From assembly GCA_003988855.1 (NCBI GenBank), contig QYAI01000144.1, positions 1 to 64,000 on the forward strand: DNA of 64,000 bases, written 5' to 3'. The DNA is from Arachnopeziza araneosa (taxonomy: Eukaryota; Ascomycota; Leotiomycetes; Helotiales; Arachnopezizaceae). Both the position numbers and the translations under genes were made by a program. The notes under the pieces were generated by a model that saw only the letters and a program-made list of their open reading frames with translations, was not told the origin of the DNA and did not search any database. Below, one piece after another: positions 1 through 11,517 of the stretch; positions within the stretch are counted from its first letter, which is position 1; the number at the start of each line of letters is the position of its first letter.

Positions 1-626
1 GCTCTACAGGCTCTCCAGTTCAGCCCTCCAGGCTTCCATCTCAGCCCTCCAGGCTTCCATTGCCACCAGTGGCAACTGGGGGCCTCAGGCCACAACAAAA
101 GCCCCAAAAAATATTTATTCGCGACACCTGCGCAGAGCTGGTCACGGTGAATATTTCAGCTTGAATACGTCAGGGTTGCTGATCATTACGGCAAATTGAA
201 GCCTTGGGACAATCATAATTTAAAATAAACGCCAAAGCTCAAAACCAGATACTTGCATTCATATGCTATTTAACATTTAAAATTCCAACAAAGACTCCTT
301 GCTTACAATCCTGAATGCTCAATTCAGAATCTACTTCTTGATCCGTCTCCTAAATATCGGTGTCCAAGCCTTACCCAAACTGGCAAATGAAACATGAAGC
401 AGCCGGTGGAGTTAACGATATTACAGTTCGCTACTTACAATCTCAAGTATACTATACTGTAGAAGTACCAAAGCTAGCCCATTCGCTATTAGGGAGCTGA
501 AGCGAAACAGCCACATTCACTTCATTGCTTTCACGTTCATCCGCATTGCCATCTTCTACTAATGCTCCCCATAATTTGTCTATAAAGATCCTGAGTTTCT
601 AGAAACAAATCAGCTTATATCCAAGT
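1..626. other. Left-edge region without a complete gene
   Basis: Only the tandem repeat at 21-62 stands out. On the minus strand that repeat can be read as heptad-like residues (MEAWRAE twice) ending at a stop at 4-6, so it might be the tail of a coiled-coil coding exon. No upstream start or exon can be supported. The rest, to 626, shows no open frame or motif I recognise; it includes the 3' flank of the membrane-protein gene that follows. Confidence 0.5.
21..62. repeat. 21-bp tandem repeat, two copies
   Basis: Two adjacent copies of a 21-nt unit, 21-41 and 42-62, differ only at the last two bases. The unit length equals seven codons. Directly after it lies a short palindrome (TGCCA CCAG TGGCA) at about 60-73. 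Confidence 0.85.
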
Positions 627-1831
627 TTAGGCATGGAAACTAACTGGAAATGCACGAAGGCATAATTCATATGCAATAGGTACGAGGCCGGCGGATCCGA
701 TTATCAAGGGAATTAGTTGGCCAGTAGAGTCAACTACGTAGACTCCAGAGACTGAATTCCAGAAAAGAGTGAGCTCAATACCCACAGCGGTCCATATTAA
801 AGCGATGACGTGTATTATCGAATCCAATCTATTCGAATATTAGTTATATCCAGGTTAAAGCAGCATGCTTACTTATTGACTGCGTTGGCCTCATCGAGCC
901 AGTCTGGCGGGCGTTGATAAAACTTTTGACCCAAATATCCAAATGCACTAATAACAAAGAAATAAATTACCATTTCTACTGCATCTATTGTAAAGAATAT
1001 TGCAGTTTCAAAGAAGCTCACCACGCCGGGTCTCAAGCTTGGCGCCAACAAGGTCGTCGCCATTTGAACGTTCACTATTACCTGGCTAACCGCCGCCCAA
1101 GCGCATAAGAATGTCATAAAGCGAGACGCAGGAACCAAGCTATCAGGTCCTATCTGTCCAAATAGAAAGAAGGATGTTCCACACGGCGTTGCAGCGAAAT
1201 GAAACTCTCGTCCCCGAGCCATATTTACCCAGAACCAACAACTGAAGAGCATCATCGGAGCGGACATGAGGTACCAGATGGAGGCATTCGCGAAAAGATG
1301 GGAGTCTTCGCCAGTCACGATGAATTTACCGTTGGGGCGCTTATGTCCGTGCGAGAAGTTCCACATGCTCGCAATGCCTCCGTAAAAGATGAATAGGATG
1401 ACGATAACTTCAGCGACATACGTGCAATCTCCTCTAAACGTAATGATGAACAAAGACACGAAAAGTGCGAATCCGAAGATGTGATTTGTTATCCGCAGGC
1501 TCGCCTTCTCACTAGGCAGGAAAGTAAACGTGATCCAGATTGCGGCCCACTGAAGGTACATTCCAAGACGAATCCCCAGCCCATATATGTCAGAATTGCC
1601 GACAAATCCACATCCTGTGTCTCGGCTCACACACTTCTCTTGAATATCGGAATGCTGAGTAACAGTTGCTAAAGGAGCAATCACTGAGGCTGCGAGTCCG
1701 ATAAGAATTGCAAAGAGCAATAGCAGACAGCAAGCGAAAATTATCTTGAACATGTTGTCTTCAACCTTTGTCCATAGGTCTGACAGCAGCTTTCGAGATC
1801 GACGAATAGATAATCGCTCACGTCTGGCCAT
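627..1831 (-). CDS. Multi-pass membrane protein, unknown function
   Basis: Two exons, 1831-873 and 828-627, with a 44-bp intron (GTAAGC donor, CTAAT branch, ATAG acceptor); the product is 386 aa. The intron is supported because the second exon continues a conserved-looking membrane segment, ending in a GQLIPLIIG motif. After a basic cytoplasmic N-terminus (residues 1-27) come about seven hydrophobic helices: FACCLLLLFAILIGL near 30-50, then segments near 90, 115, 135, 185, 235 and 295, and two more in exon 2. A short cysteine-containing loop sits between helices 1 and 2. I recognise it only as a common type of uncharacterised ascomycete integral membrane protein. Start chosen at the ATG at 1831; the preceding region is non-coding. 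Confidence 0.75.
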
Positions 1832-3051
1832 CTTGGTTGTCGATGGATGAGTCTGTAAAACATCATCGAGATTTGTTTGTCATTCAGCTTTGAAGTGCTG
1901 TCAAAGGCTAAGAATAACTAATGAGGTCTAAGCCACGCTCGAGGCTGGTCACGTGTTGCCAACCTTATCAACAACTCCCAATCATTTCCACAGACTTGAG
2001 ATGGCCACGTTTACTTGCCAGCCTGTCAACTCACGCGCCAACTGCTTCATCTCCAGGAGCATCGCAAGGCGCGACACAGCTGCGACAGAATAAGTCAGTA
2101 TCCTTTACGAGCTCGAACACATCAGGCCGAATGGCGCATCACTTAGCACAATCGTTTGGTGCTAGGCTAGATCTCTCAACACTCTAATATGGTTTTCACT
2201 CTAATCTGCAGTTCACTCACCAGGCCCAAAGCTTGGTAGGTATGATCGATGTAATTGTGTGCTTGTCAAGCCACAGAACTGTGGCTGGAAATCGCAGTTC
2301 CGCCAATCAGCGTTGTCTCCAGTATCCTTCATTCGTATATCACTTGTGCCAAAGAGAGTCTAGTCTCCAAAGTCATCTGATAAGCTTGAAGGATAATTGA
2401 ACGCTTGGCAGACATCCATGAGAATTGCCCAGGTGGGTTTTCAGTGTCATCTGATAGGGGTAGAGCTTCAGACATAAGAAAAGCATGCTATCTAATTACA
2501 AGTAGATAGTTTGTGCAAAGTTATTACTTTAAACCTGCGCTGAAAGTCTGGCGAATGAATCCTGAAATTGTATACTTACACTCGAGGTATTTAAATCAAG
2601 GTGGATACGAAGTTTCTCATAAAGGCTTTGCGAGGTCTCTAGTAAAGATAAATCACATAACCGTCAAAGCCAGTGACAAATCACCAGGCGCCAGGCGTCT
2701 GATATGATTCATCTCTCCACATTTACAACTTTGAATATGCCCTCCAGTTCCTAAGTGAGCGGATCATCTAAGTTGCAATAACCTTTCAATAAGCTGGGAA
2801 CGGATTGTTACCCCGTTTATATCTATTTTTCGTGAATTTGATAGTGTTGGTACAATAATCACGTGCCACGCATGAGAGCCTAGTTAGTCAGGCAGCCAGA
2901 ACTCCATAAGGGTTCTCCAGCTGCCTCCATCCTTCTTTCTAATAGTATCCAGGGTAAACCGGCCAATACGAATAACCTAGGTTTATCGTGAACCGACAGA
3001 TAGGTACACCGCTGTAAATAACTGCTGCGAATTACTCATCTAAACTCTCCA
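1832..3051. other. Intergenic region
   Basis: No supportable gene. Short open frames on the plus strand lack codon regularity or splice support. CACGTG E-box palindromes occur at about 1950 (roughly 120 bp upstream of the membrane-protein ATG) and 2863. Confidence 0.6.
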
Positions 3052-3352
3052 TTAGCTTTCCATTATCGCTCTGGACTCGGCTGAAAACTCACACTTGAAA
3101 CCCGGCTGCAGGCTAACAAGGTTAACAGATCCATTTGGTCCTTGGCCGTAACAAGCACCTGTGACAAAATCGGCGGAATTTCGACTGGCTTTGACGGTTA
3201 AGACGGCGCTGATCTTGTATGAAGAGTTACCTGCGTCACATTTTGAAGCGGAAAATGACGGCATCAGTATCACGGGAGGTGAAATCCGTGTGAGCAGCAG
3301 TGGTAAGTAGATTCATGCTAATAGTAATGAGAATGGGTTTAATGGCAATCAT
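3052..3352 (-). CDS. Candidate small secreted protein, 85 aa
   Basis: Exon 1 (3352-3274) starts at an ATG and encodes a hydrophobic leader (MIAIKPILITISMNLLTTAA), a plausible signal peptide. A 43-bp intron (3273-3231; GTGATA donor, TACTGAT branch region, GCAG acceptor) repairs what otherwise looks like a frameshift, and exon 2 runs 3230-3052. The mature part has two cysteines (GACYG and FKCEF), which could pair, and no recognised domain. Size, leader and isolation between long intergenic stretches fit effector-like or defence-type secreted proteins, but no family is recognised. The exact intron is inferred; without it the leader and the body are in different frames. Confidence 0.4.
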
Positions 3353-3863
3353 TTTGAAATTGCTGGGAGGTTTTTGGATAGACAGCTGAGAGAGGGGATA
3401 ACCTTGAAGGCTGTGAAATTGGATGTGGAAATATGTGATCTGTAGTCGTCCGTGAGATTTGAGGCTCTCTACAAATTCTGTGAAAGTAGAGAAGAAGCGC
3501 CCCCATCTCTTGTCTCTCGTATATCTCTTTCCGACATAGTTATATTACTGAATCAACATGCTCTGCCGGGATTTAAGATGTAGAAATGCGGCTCAGGGAA
3601 AAGGTGATTTCGGTACCAGATAATTCAGTGTAATGTTAATACACGTCAAGGGCCAAGTGAATAAGATGAATGTGCGACTATATTTCTGCACAGTGCATCT
3701 TTGAAAATATCTTTCGTGAACTTTTTATTACCGTTCCCTCGCTTCCACTCGAGACACAGGAAGCGAATTCCTTCCTACTTATGTGTTGAGTCGTTTCCAT
3801 GAATAAAACATTGCTTAGAAAAGTTTTTGAGTTATGCTTATTGTTATGCAATAATAAAGCTGA
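3353..3863. other. Intergenic region
   Basis: Nothing recognisable apart from promoter sequence for the small secreted protein on its right side and the 3' flank of the hydrolase gene at its right end. Confidence 0.6.
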
Positions 3864-4912
3864 CTAGGATTTGAAGTCCTCGAACCATTTCCCCCAATAT
3901 TTAGCAGAGGCCCTCTCCTCGACTCCAGCCACCAAATCGATTACTGCCTGCTCATGTATCTCTCCAGGGAAAACTTCCACTTCAACTGAGCCTTTATGAT
4001 ATTTCTATTACAAGATTAGCAAACAGTTTCTTCAAGATTCAAGCATCTAAACACCCACTTTCAAATGTCCTGTCCAAATGGCAATACTGTCCCTCAAAAT
4101 TTCATCACCACCAACAATAACCTTCACATCTCCGACTGGTAGCTCCTTCCACCAATCTTCGGGGGCATTCATGCTCTCAATCCACGGATTTGGCATCTCG
4201 ACGCCTTCCAAAGCAGTACTTTTAATTGCTGTCCAGAAATACTCCACCATTTCTGCTTTGATATAATCAGGATTCGGATCTTGGCGAGCAGATGCAGTGT
4301 CTAGGATTCCCGGGACGGGAGCGCCAGGTGAGATGAGGAGCGCTGTACCGAAATGAGAACCGGCTTGGAGCGTATACCGAGGAACTAGAGGATGTGGATG
4401 GAGGTGGTGGAGCAGAAATGCCAAGGTTATCGTGCCACCGGCGCTATCGCCTGAGAAGTGAATAGTTTCGGGGGTGCGAGACTCCAGAAGATGTTGTACT
4501 GTAGCAACTATTTGACGGATTTGAGTTGGATAAGGTTGGTCGGGACAAAGTCCTGCTGAAATTAGCGTTTGGAAATCCTCTTACGTCACCGATAAGAGTA
4601 CCGTAAGCTAGGACAACAATAGAGATATCCTGATGATTTACTTTCATGGCTTCGTAGCCATTAACCAGACGAAGTATGTGGGCATCATAGGCGTGAATAA
4701 GAAAAGCTCCGCCGCAAGTGTATACAATCACTTGTTTAGCATTTCGAGAACCAATCCAGCAGAGGCTGAAGCCATCAAAATTTTCCACATCAATAGGTAA
4801 GTTTCGAGATGTGACTACTTTTCTATAGGTCTCTTCGGTGGTCAGCTTTGGAGCCCTGGTTTAAAGATTAGCGACATCTTATGGTGCAAAATGGTAACTT
4901 TACTCACTCCAT
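3864..4912 (-). CDS. Alpha/beta hydrolase (HSL/arylesterase-3 type)
   Basis: Exons 4912-4908, 4855-4602, 4555-4053 and 3998-3864 (298 aa), with introns of 52, 46 and 54 bp that keep phase. The nucleophile elbow HFSGDSAGG bridges what would otherwise be two separate frames. The acid lies in GGDEILRDS and the base in FPGEIHEQ near the C-terminus, so the Ser-Asp-His triad is complete. The oxyanion motif, usually HGGG, reads YTCGGAF, so the histidine is replaced. The likely reaction is ester or amide hydrolysis of a small lipophilic substrate in the cytosol. The 5' end is uncertain: the frame stays open and protein-like upstream of the ATG to about 4971 (residues such as DHDLHLLHQISNKM), implying one or more further 5' exons and a longer N-terminus. 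No signal peptide is visible in the part seen. Confidence 0.7.
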
Positions 4913-4971
4913 CTTATTTGAGATTTGATGTAACAGGTGCAAGTCGTGATCCAGAATAATGGGGATTAACT

Positions 4972-5464
4972 TGAGTGTTTATGTACTCGAAAAATTCTTA
5001 TTTTGAGTAAGCTTATATTATCATCGTGCCATTTCATCGGCCGAATGCCAAGGGCAGCTCGGCATGCTCACATAATCCCAGCTAACAATACAACCTATCA
5101 TCGCGATGTATCTTGACAGCATCCAATCACAAAGTTGACATTATTACTGTGCTTACATGTTGGCTGCTGAGCAAATTTCACATCGACCGAGTTTCGTGGC
5201 AAACCAAACACGAGGTTTGGGAAACCAATCCCATCCCATTGTTCTCAATAAATATGTACCCACCAACATCTCTTCATACGTCAAATTTAATGTCCGACTA
5301 GGTGATATGCAGCAGAAAATAAATTGTTCATTCTGCTATGAAATCTTGAAATCTTGAAATTCGTACACGCAGGCTACATTCCTACCCGACCAGCTATTCT
5401 CGCATCACAAATTTATCGATTTCCAAGCAACGGCATCGCGTTCCTCATGCAGGGCAACTAACAA
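4972..5464. other. Intergenic region, possible hydrolase 5' exon
   Basis: May hold an unresolved first exon of the hydrolase (a minus-strand ATG frame near 5045-5105), but no join that keeps phase could be shown. No other feature seen. Confidence 0.35.
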
Positions 5465-5785
5465 TCAGCTCTGTGCTAAGCACACAGTGGCCAAAGATAG
5501 AAGTTGGCGTACCGTCTGCACATTCCGACGTTTGACAACACCTGTAGCAAGGTATGCCGAGGTCCCTGCACTGCCTGATGTCGTCGCAGCATGTTTGAGC
5601 TTTTTATTTTTGGTAAGCAAGAGTTTCAAAGAGCTTGTAAGAAGAAATGAAGAAATGGATTGAGGATATAAAGTATATTTACCTGATTTTGGGATCAAGG
5701 ATCGTTCGGTATATGGGAATGCCAAGGTGGTTTGTGAGAGCAAGAGGGAGACAAATGTCTTGATGAGAATACTTTTAAGTGTCAT
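5465..5785 (-). CDS. Candidate small secreted protein, about 70 aa
   Basis: The ATG at 5785 opens a strong signal peptide (KSILIKTFVSLLLSQTTLAF). A 108-bp intron (5682-5575, GTAAAT donor, ATCAG acceptor) is proposed because the frame inside it is low-complexity and lysine-rich; as its length is a multiple of three, the unspliced frame stays open and would give 106 aa. The spliced mature peptide is short, basic and has a single cysteine near the end; the last part could also be an exon with another splice site. A TATA-like element lies about 105 bp upstream. No family recognised. The secretion leader is the strong part of this call; the 3' structure is weak. Confidence 0.4.
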   Translation of the reverse strand: MTLKSILIKTFVSLLLSQTTLAFPYTERSLIPKSGKYTLYPQSISSFLLTSSLKLLLTKNKKLKHAATTSGSAGTSAYLATGVVKRRNVQTVRQLLSLATVCLAQS

Positions 5786-7813
5786 AACGCTTAACTGATG
5801 AGTTCAAATATGGAGGTATAGTAGATTCGAGATTGGAGAGCTTGTTTAGCGAATGGCTTAGAGATACGAATGAGCAGCTGAGGACCTTATATATCAAGCG
5901 CAAGATCTACTCGGGTTGACTCGGTGCGATTCCATCCCATCTAACATGTTTTTAATCTCATGATATTCAAAACGTTGGCATTTCCATTTTCAACATCAAG
6001 TGCATAGAACCAACTTGCGCCAACAAGAGTGTCAACTTTTCTTTTGGCTAATGTGAAGCATCTCATACTTCAGGGACCATACCTCGGAAAGAATTGTTGG
6101 TTGTACCCTTATTAGCGTTATAGATTCAAGCGCTAATATCTAGTTGAGCCTAAAGCTTTTTCCGGCAGGTGGAGAAAAGCTATGGCACTCCACTACAAGC
6201 ATCGATTATTATAATACCTCCATCATCACTCTCAAATATACTACCTCAGCTTAGTTCTTCTTGTATCCTTTCCCACGTTTCTTAACGACCATTCCCCCCA
6301 TGTTTGTTAGGCCCAACCCTGGATGAGGCTGTGTATCAATAAAGCATTTGCTTCCAGCTAACATGTACAAACGACGCCTTGGTATTGCTGTAACATATCC
6401 GGTCATCTAGACCGAACTTCGGAAACCGCCATATGTAGGACCTCTGTCACAGCGTAGTCGTTTCGTGGGGTCACCATCTAGGCCTTTTCGGCCGAAGGAG
6501 CTCCCGATAGAATTTGGCTGCAATTTATGTTCAAGTATTATCGTTGACATCAATACCTAACTATTATGCGGGAAAGATACCCTAGTCTTATCTTAAAAGT
6601 TTCGGGAAATCATGTCTAGGAAAGGCGAACAACGTTCTCCCGCGAAAATTAACGTGGGGAAATCTCACTTATTTCAACTTCGGATTAGCACAGCATCAAA
6701 GTCTAGGAATTCTATACTTTCTAAAACTCAATATATTACTAAAGCAGAGGTTCGGTATTTCAGAAGCCAACTAGAATGCTTTAAAGTCTATTTCCTATTC
6801 AATTTTTCGTGACGACAAAGTTTTTGGCGTCGCACTTTCATTTTTGCCAGGTCTAGAACTATGCTTCCTGACTTGCGTTGGCCAGAGCCAGGAAAAGTTA
6901 GCCGGATCAGTTAGCGTTATCGCCAGCGATCATTACAAGGGTTATAAGCCGAGATCTGTGTTTTGCTTCTCCGGAGATATCTCGCATACGATTAATTACA
7001 ACAGTTGGATATACTAGAGACCGAATGAGGCAGTAATATACGTAAAGAATATGGTCCATGCACAGTTTTCTTTTCATCGCGTTTCTTTCCTCCCGTTCCC
7101 CAAAGTTGGGAATTAAGTCCACCTTATCTCTTCCGTCTCTTGGCACTGCCCTATGTTACCACTCTAACATTCCGATAGATACGGCGATTTTTAGTGCAAG
7201 ACGGGACATCGGTCTTTGTCCAATGATACTCCAAGAGGACACTTTCGTTCAACTGTTTCAAACATAGTCATCTCTTCTCGCCTTCATGACTTTTCTCCTT
7301 AAATTCTTACTTATCTCACTTATCTTCTCTCTTGCCTCTCTAAATCCTCTCATATCTCGCAAAAGCTTACTTCCCGTGTTTGCTTTAGATATTCACATCC
7401 GCGTATAAAAAAGAGAATCAAGACTTTTAAACAAGTCCAGCAACTTTGCCTCATCTTTGAAATTATAGCGAAGAGGAATAAAAGCCCTTCAATCCACTAA
7501 GCAACTTTAAAATGTCATGAATTCGTGGCTTTGAGTAATAAGAGCAGAGCTAATGCATCCATGATGTAAAAACCTCATCAAAATTGTGTCAGAAATCCGT
7601 CTCCTAACTGACTTGAATAGGATACTAGAAAATATACAAGTGTGATACCCGTCTTTTCCATCTGGCAATCAGAGTTTGGAACTCTTTTTGTTTTCGTAAT
7701 CGCAGACGCTGCGTGTCAAAACAATCAATGAACGACAGATCGCATACCCATACTTCTCACATATTGTCACATTTACAAAAAACCAACTCAGTCTTTGTTC
7801 CCACAATTCATGC
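5786..7813. other. Long gene-poor stretch
   Basis: About 2 kb with only scattered short frames that lack an ATG or splice support. The 6.0-7.6 kb part is rather AT-rich. I see no transposase, terminal repeats or RNA gene; an old decayed element is possible but not shown. Confidence 0.5.
5887..5895 (-). promoter_or_regulatory. TATA-like element upstream of the 5785 gene
   Basis: Read on the minus strand it is GATATATAA, about 105 bp before the ATG of the small secreted protein candidate. Spacing fits a core promoter. Confidence 0.4.
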
Positions 7814-9114
7814 CTAGGCCTCAGCCGCAGCAGCAGCGAGCGCTTCCGCTTTAGACTTGCTATTTGGGTCAAGATAGGGCTTCTCGCCGATACCCACGAC
7901 ACGATTTCCGGCGCGATCACCTAGACCATCGTAGTCGAAAGTTGCGGAATGAAAAGCGGAACGATTATCCCAAATAGCTATTTGATATTCCCATGTCAGC
8001 AAATGACGTCAACTCATTTCCTTGAGAAGGAAAAACTCACCAATGTCATTTTGATTTCTCCACTTAAAGCGAACTTGCAAATCGTGATTATCTAGAATAA
8101 TGTGGTAGAACTTCTTCAGCAGCTCATCACTCTCGTCTGGATCTAGCTCATTGATGTATTTCGGAAAATTTCCAATACCAAAGATACTCTTCCACCCTGT
8201 GACGGGATTGGTCCGTACAAGCGGATGAACTGCCGTCAAACTTTTGCCCACATTCTCTGGTGAGCCGCGAGGTTTTTCGTAGATGGTGGCTCTTCCGGCA
8301 TCGGCCGCTTTGAGGAAGCCATCACCGACGTATGTAACTGTGAGGCTATCGAAAAGCTTTTGGTAAGGCTTAGAAAATCTGTCATAGATATCATATCCTA
8401 AAGAACGAAGTCAGAACTGATATACAGAAGCTGCATAGTTGGAATAACGACAAACCTGATGCCCAAAGTGTGTCTCCACCATTCTTGGGTACCTGGACCA
8501 GGCGAAGACTCGTGTAATCGGCGGGTACCTCTTCGAATTGAATATCGCTGTGCCATGATGCCTCAGTATTCCTGGTATTTTTGCGCAGCGACTTACGCTC
8601 GCTGGTGGAGTAGGATTTCTTCCGGTAGAGCGAAGAAATGGTACTGATTTCGGCGTCGGCGACGCCAAACTCGCTGGTGTTGTTGAGAATGGGATGGATG
8701 TGAACGGTTGAGCTGGTGGGTCTTCCCGTCAATTCCCCTAGACGTAGGATGAACTTCTTCTGTAGATCGTCGGTGAGACTCTCTTGCTTGCGGAAGAATA
8801 CGACGCCTCGTTCACTAACTTCATTCGGATATGATGATTTAGCATATGGATAATCATCCGGATTTGGTCACGGGGAAACACTGACTGGTGATTGCGAGAT
8901 CCCGAAGCAGATCATCTGCATTGGGAGCGTTTAGAATATCCTCAACAATTTGTGCCGCGGGATACTCTCTCCCGATGGTCGGCGTGGCATCTTCAAATTG
9001 AAAGGTAGCGTCTAAAGCTCCGCTTTTCTTCAAAGGCTCAGGGTTCCTGTTCTTGGTGGTACTGGTATCTTGAGGATGATGTGAATCGACTGGAATGCTG
9101 GCACTAGGAGCCAT
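7814..9114 (-). CDS. TauD/TfdA-type alpha-ketoglutarate dioxygenase
   Basis: Four exons, 9114-8886, 8818-8456, 8397-8041 and 7977-7814, with introns of 67, 58 and 63 bp; 370 aa, the usual size of fungal sulfonate/taurine dioxygenases. The family reads clearly: SERGVVFFRKQ, LTGRP..HIHPIL, the Fe(II) pair in WHSDIQFE (His and Asp), GGDTLWASG, a distal His in NRSAFHSATFDY and a 2-oxoglutarate-binding Arg in GDRAGNRVVGIG. It should hydroxylate a sulfonate, phenoxyacid or related substrate with Fe(II), O2 and 2-oxoglutarate in the cytosol, as in scavenging of sulfur from taurine; the exact substrate is not readable. A GTAAGT-like string inside exon 2 (near 8595) is not used, because removing the adjacent segment breaks phase. 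The nearest gene is 2.4 kb away, so no operon-like context. Confidence 0.88.
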
Positions 9115-11517
9115 CACGACGACTGCGTAGTGTTGGATTTGAAGAAGAATGGTGTGATAAAATGTTTCCGATAGAAGACTTGCGTTGGAGGAAAACGAGC
9201 GCAGGATATCTTCTTATATACCTGAGCATCTAAGTTCTCATTGCTCGGGGTTGGGTCGGCTGAGCATCACGCAATACTTCCTCAAATCATCGTGATTGCT
9301 AAAACCTTAGATTTCCACAAACTCTCAAACAATAAAACGTAAAGTTTATCAATTTTCGTTAGGTGGGGGTGGTGTCAGAATTCGTGGCGCATTCTCAGAA
9401 CATCGAAATCTACTCTGATTTCAACAGCTTGTGCATCAACACAACTTAGCGATGAAACAAAATATATTCTATGCATCTGATAAGAGCGCGATTTAGTACC
9501 GATATGTAAGTTGTTCGAAGTAGATTAATTCGCTATTGAATTTAATATCTGTTTATATTCGGCATCTGATTTGAAAGTCTCGCTTCCGCGTGGCGAATTT
9601 CGATTCTCTGGTGGCTGTTTTCTTTTTATCATGCAGGACGACGGAAACAACGGAAAGAAATTCTGGGAATCTTAGGTTTCACGCGGATAAATCTTCTGTA
9701 GTATATTTACGTTGGTGAGCTTGGCTTAGCCGAGGCTATTGTTGATGACAATGGCATACCTCTTTACGTGATTCTTTTGTAATTCTCTCGCAATTCTTTT
9801 AGAAATCATTTATGTACTTGAAAAGATGGCAACGAGGTCACCCTTTCTAATCTAATCAACCGCATTGCCAAGATTATACCCGTTTTTTAGCACATCTGAT
9901 TCTATAAAGAACAAGCTAAAAGTTGTGGCTTGTGATACCTCCAAGTGGAGACTTGTTTTATCGGTTAATCAAACCATGCTAAGCTCTCGGAACAAACTCC
10001 ATATTTTGGTGATATCGCAATAAAACCAAATGTTATGTCTTTTGAAATAGCGGGGTTTAGACATAGTTGCAAGCTTTTGGAGCCAGAACGGTAGCTTGCT
10101 GCCGAAAATTATTGCGAGCTTACTCTGCTAGGAAAGAACTAGGTAGTAATCGTACGGAACGACTGAACTGTAGCAGAGGCTCTACATAATTTTTGTCGTG
10201 CGGAGAAAGATGGTTCCGTTGAAGCTGTATTAGAGGTGGGTTTAAACGGGGAAGAAGAGTCTTGAGTTGAAGAGTAAGCGATTGAATAAATTGAAAGATT
10301 CTTTTACACTTCGGCTAGAGGATAGTGTGCCAGTTCAATGAGATTGGGGGTTGAGATAACCTCGAAATGACTTCTTCTTTTCTCTGGTAGTTCATAGAAA
10401 TATGAGTCCACGCTACTAACTTGGTTTATATCTACAAACTTCACATAAAAAAGTCCACGAAAGCAATAGATTATAATCCGCATTAATAAAAAAGCCCTAG
10501 ATCTCAAGCTGCACTCACTCGCTGTCCATTTTCTCTCCTATATCCTTCCCACCTCTCTTCCTCTCCTCCATCCTTCCCACCTCTCTTCCTCTCCTCCAGT
10601 CTCCTCCGAAACCCCACCAACGGATCCTCAATCAAACTACCTTCCTCTCCCCTTCCCTCTCTGCCAAACGCCCTATCGACCTGTTTTAAAAAGAGCATAC
10701 CTGGCCTAACATCATCTTTCTTCTCAAACACCAGTTTCAACACGTCTGTCGCCGTGATTCCATTTATGCAAGAAGATAAACAATGACCGCAGCAACTAGG
10801 CGATTCATTCCCATGGCGTAACGAACGATGACTGTTCCGTTCATGTGAAATGCGTCATCGATGCGAGGCGGTCAAAATTTGTCTTCGCCAAAGCGTCAGG
10901 AAATCGTAAAGTCGAAGCTCAAATTCCACAATGTTTACTCTACCAAAGTCGATAAAATCCTACTACAATAAAAGATGACTATCTAAAAGCTCTACATTTT
11001 AAGTTTCAAGTGCTTTTCTAGGAGAAGTATTAACGTTTTGCGGTTTTAGTTTTTTCGTTCAGCGAAGACGAATTTTACCCGCCTCGATGTACTCGATTAT
11101 GGTATTGATGTAGCCATTATGTTTTGTCAAAGAAGTTTACCGCAATTTTGGATATAAGAATTCGGGAAATGGAAAAATAGACTGAAAGAATTTATGTGTT
11201 AAGCCATGGAATGAGACCAACTTGTATACTATTTGGTTTTATGAGAGTCAGATAAAGCACCTTCCCCTCTTAAATTTAGCGTCTTCGCTAATAATTACAT
11301 CAATATGTCCTCAATAGAAGTAGAAACATAGGAACACATTCACATAAATTTCGGTACTATGAGAAAGCACCAGATCAATTGTCAACTGTCACACAAACCA
11401 GTTGCTTACTTTGCAGCCACATCAACCCGCGCTCGAGATAACGTGGAAGGGCTTTTTAACTACATTGCCATCCTGCTGGTCATTGAAATTGTCATCAACC
11501 GTGCGCTCTTTCACGCC
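9115..11517. other. Intergenic region with pyrimidine-rich repeat
   Basis: Apart from the 28-bp tandem repeat at 10543-10598 nothing is supported. A minus-strand frame over the repeat (10743-10504) is Glu/Arg/Gly-rich low complexity and has no ATG start. Confidence 0.55.
10543..10598. repeat. 28-bp tandem repeat, two perfect copies
   Basis: Copies at 10543-10570 and 10571-10598, made only of C and T plus single A (TCCTTCCCACCTC...), in a longer polypyrimidine tract that runs to about 10680. Probably replication slippage in a purine/pyrimidine-asymmetric tract. Confidence 0.85.

Noticed and set aside
8561..8597. GTAAGT-like donor inside the TauD gene
   Set aside because: Removing the segment to the next AG is 35 bp and breaks phase just before the WHSDIQFE iron site; the unspliced reading matches the family.
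10304..10743. Glu/Arg/Gly-rich minus-strand frame over the 28-bp repeat
   Set aside because: Low complexity created by the repeat, with no ATG.
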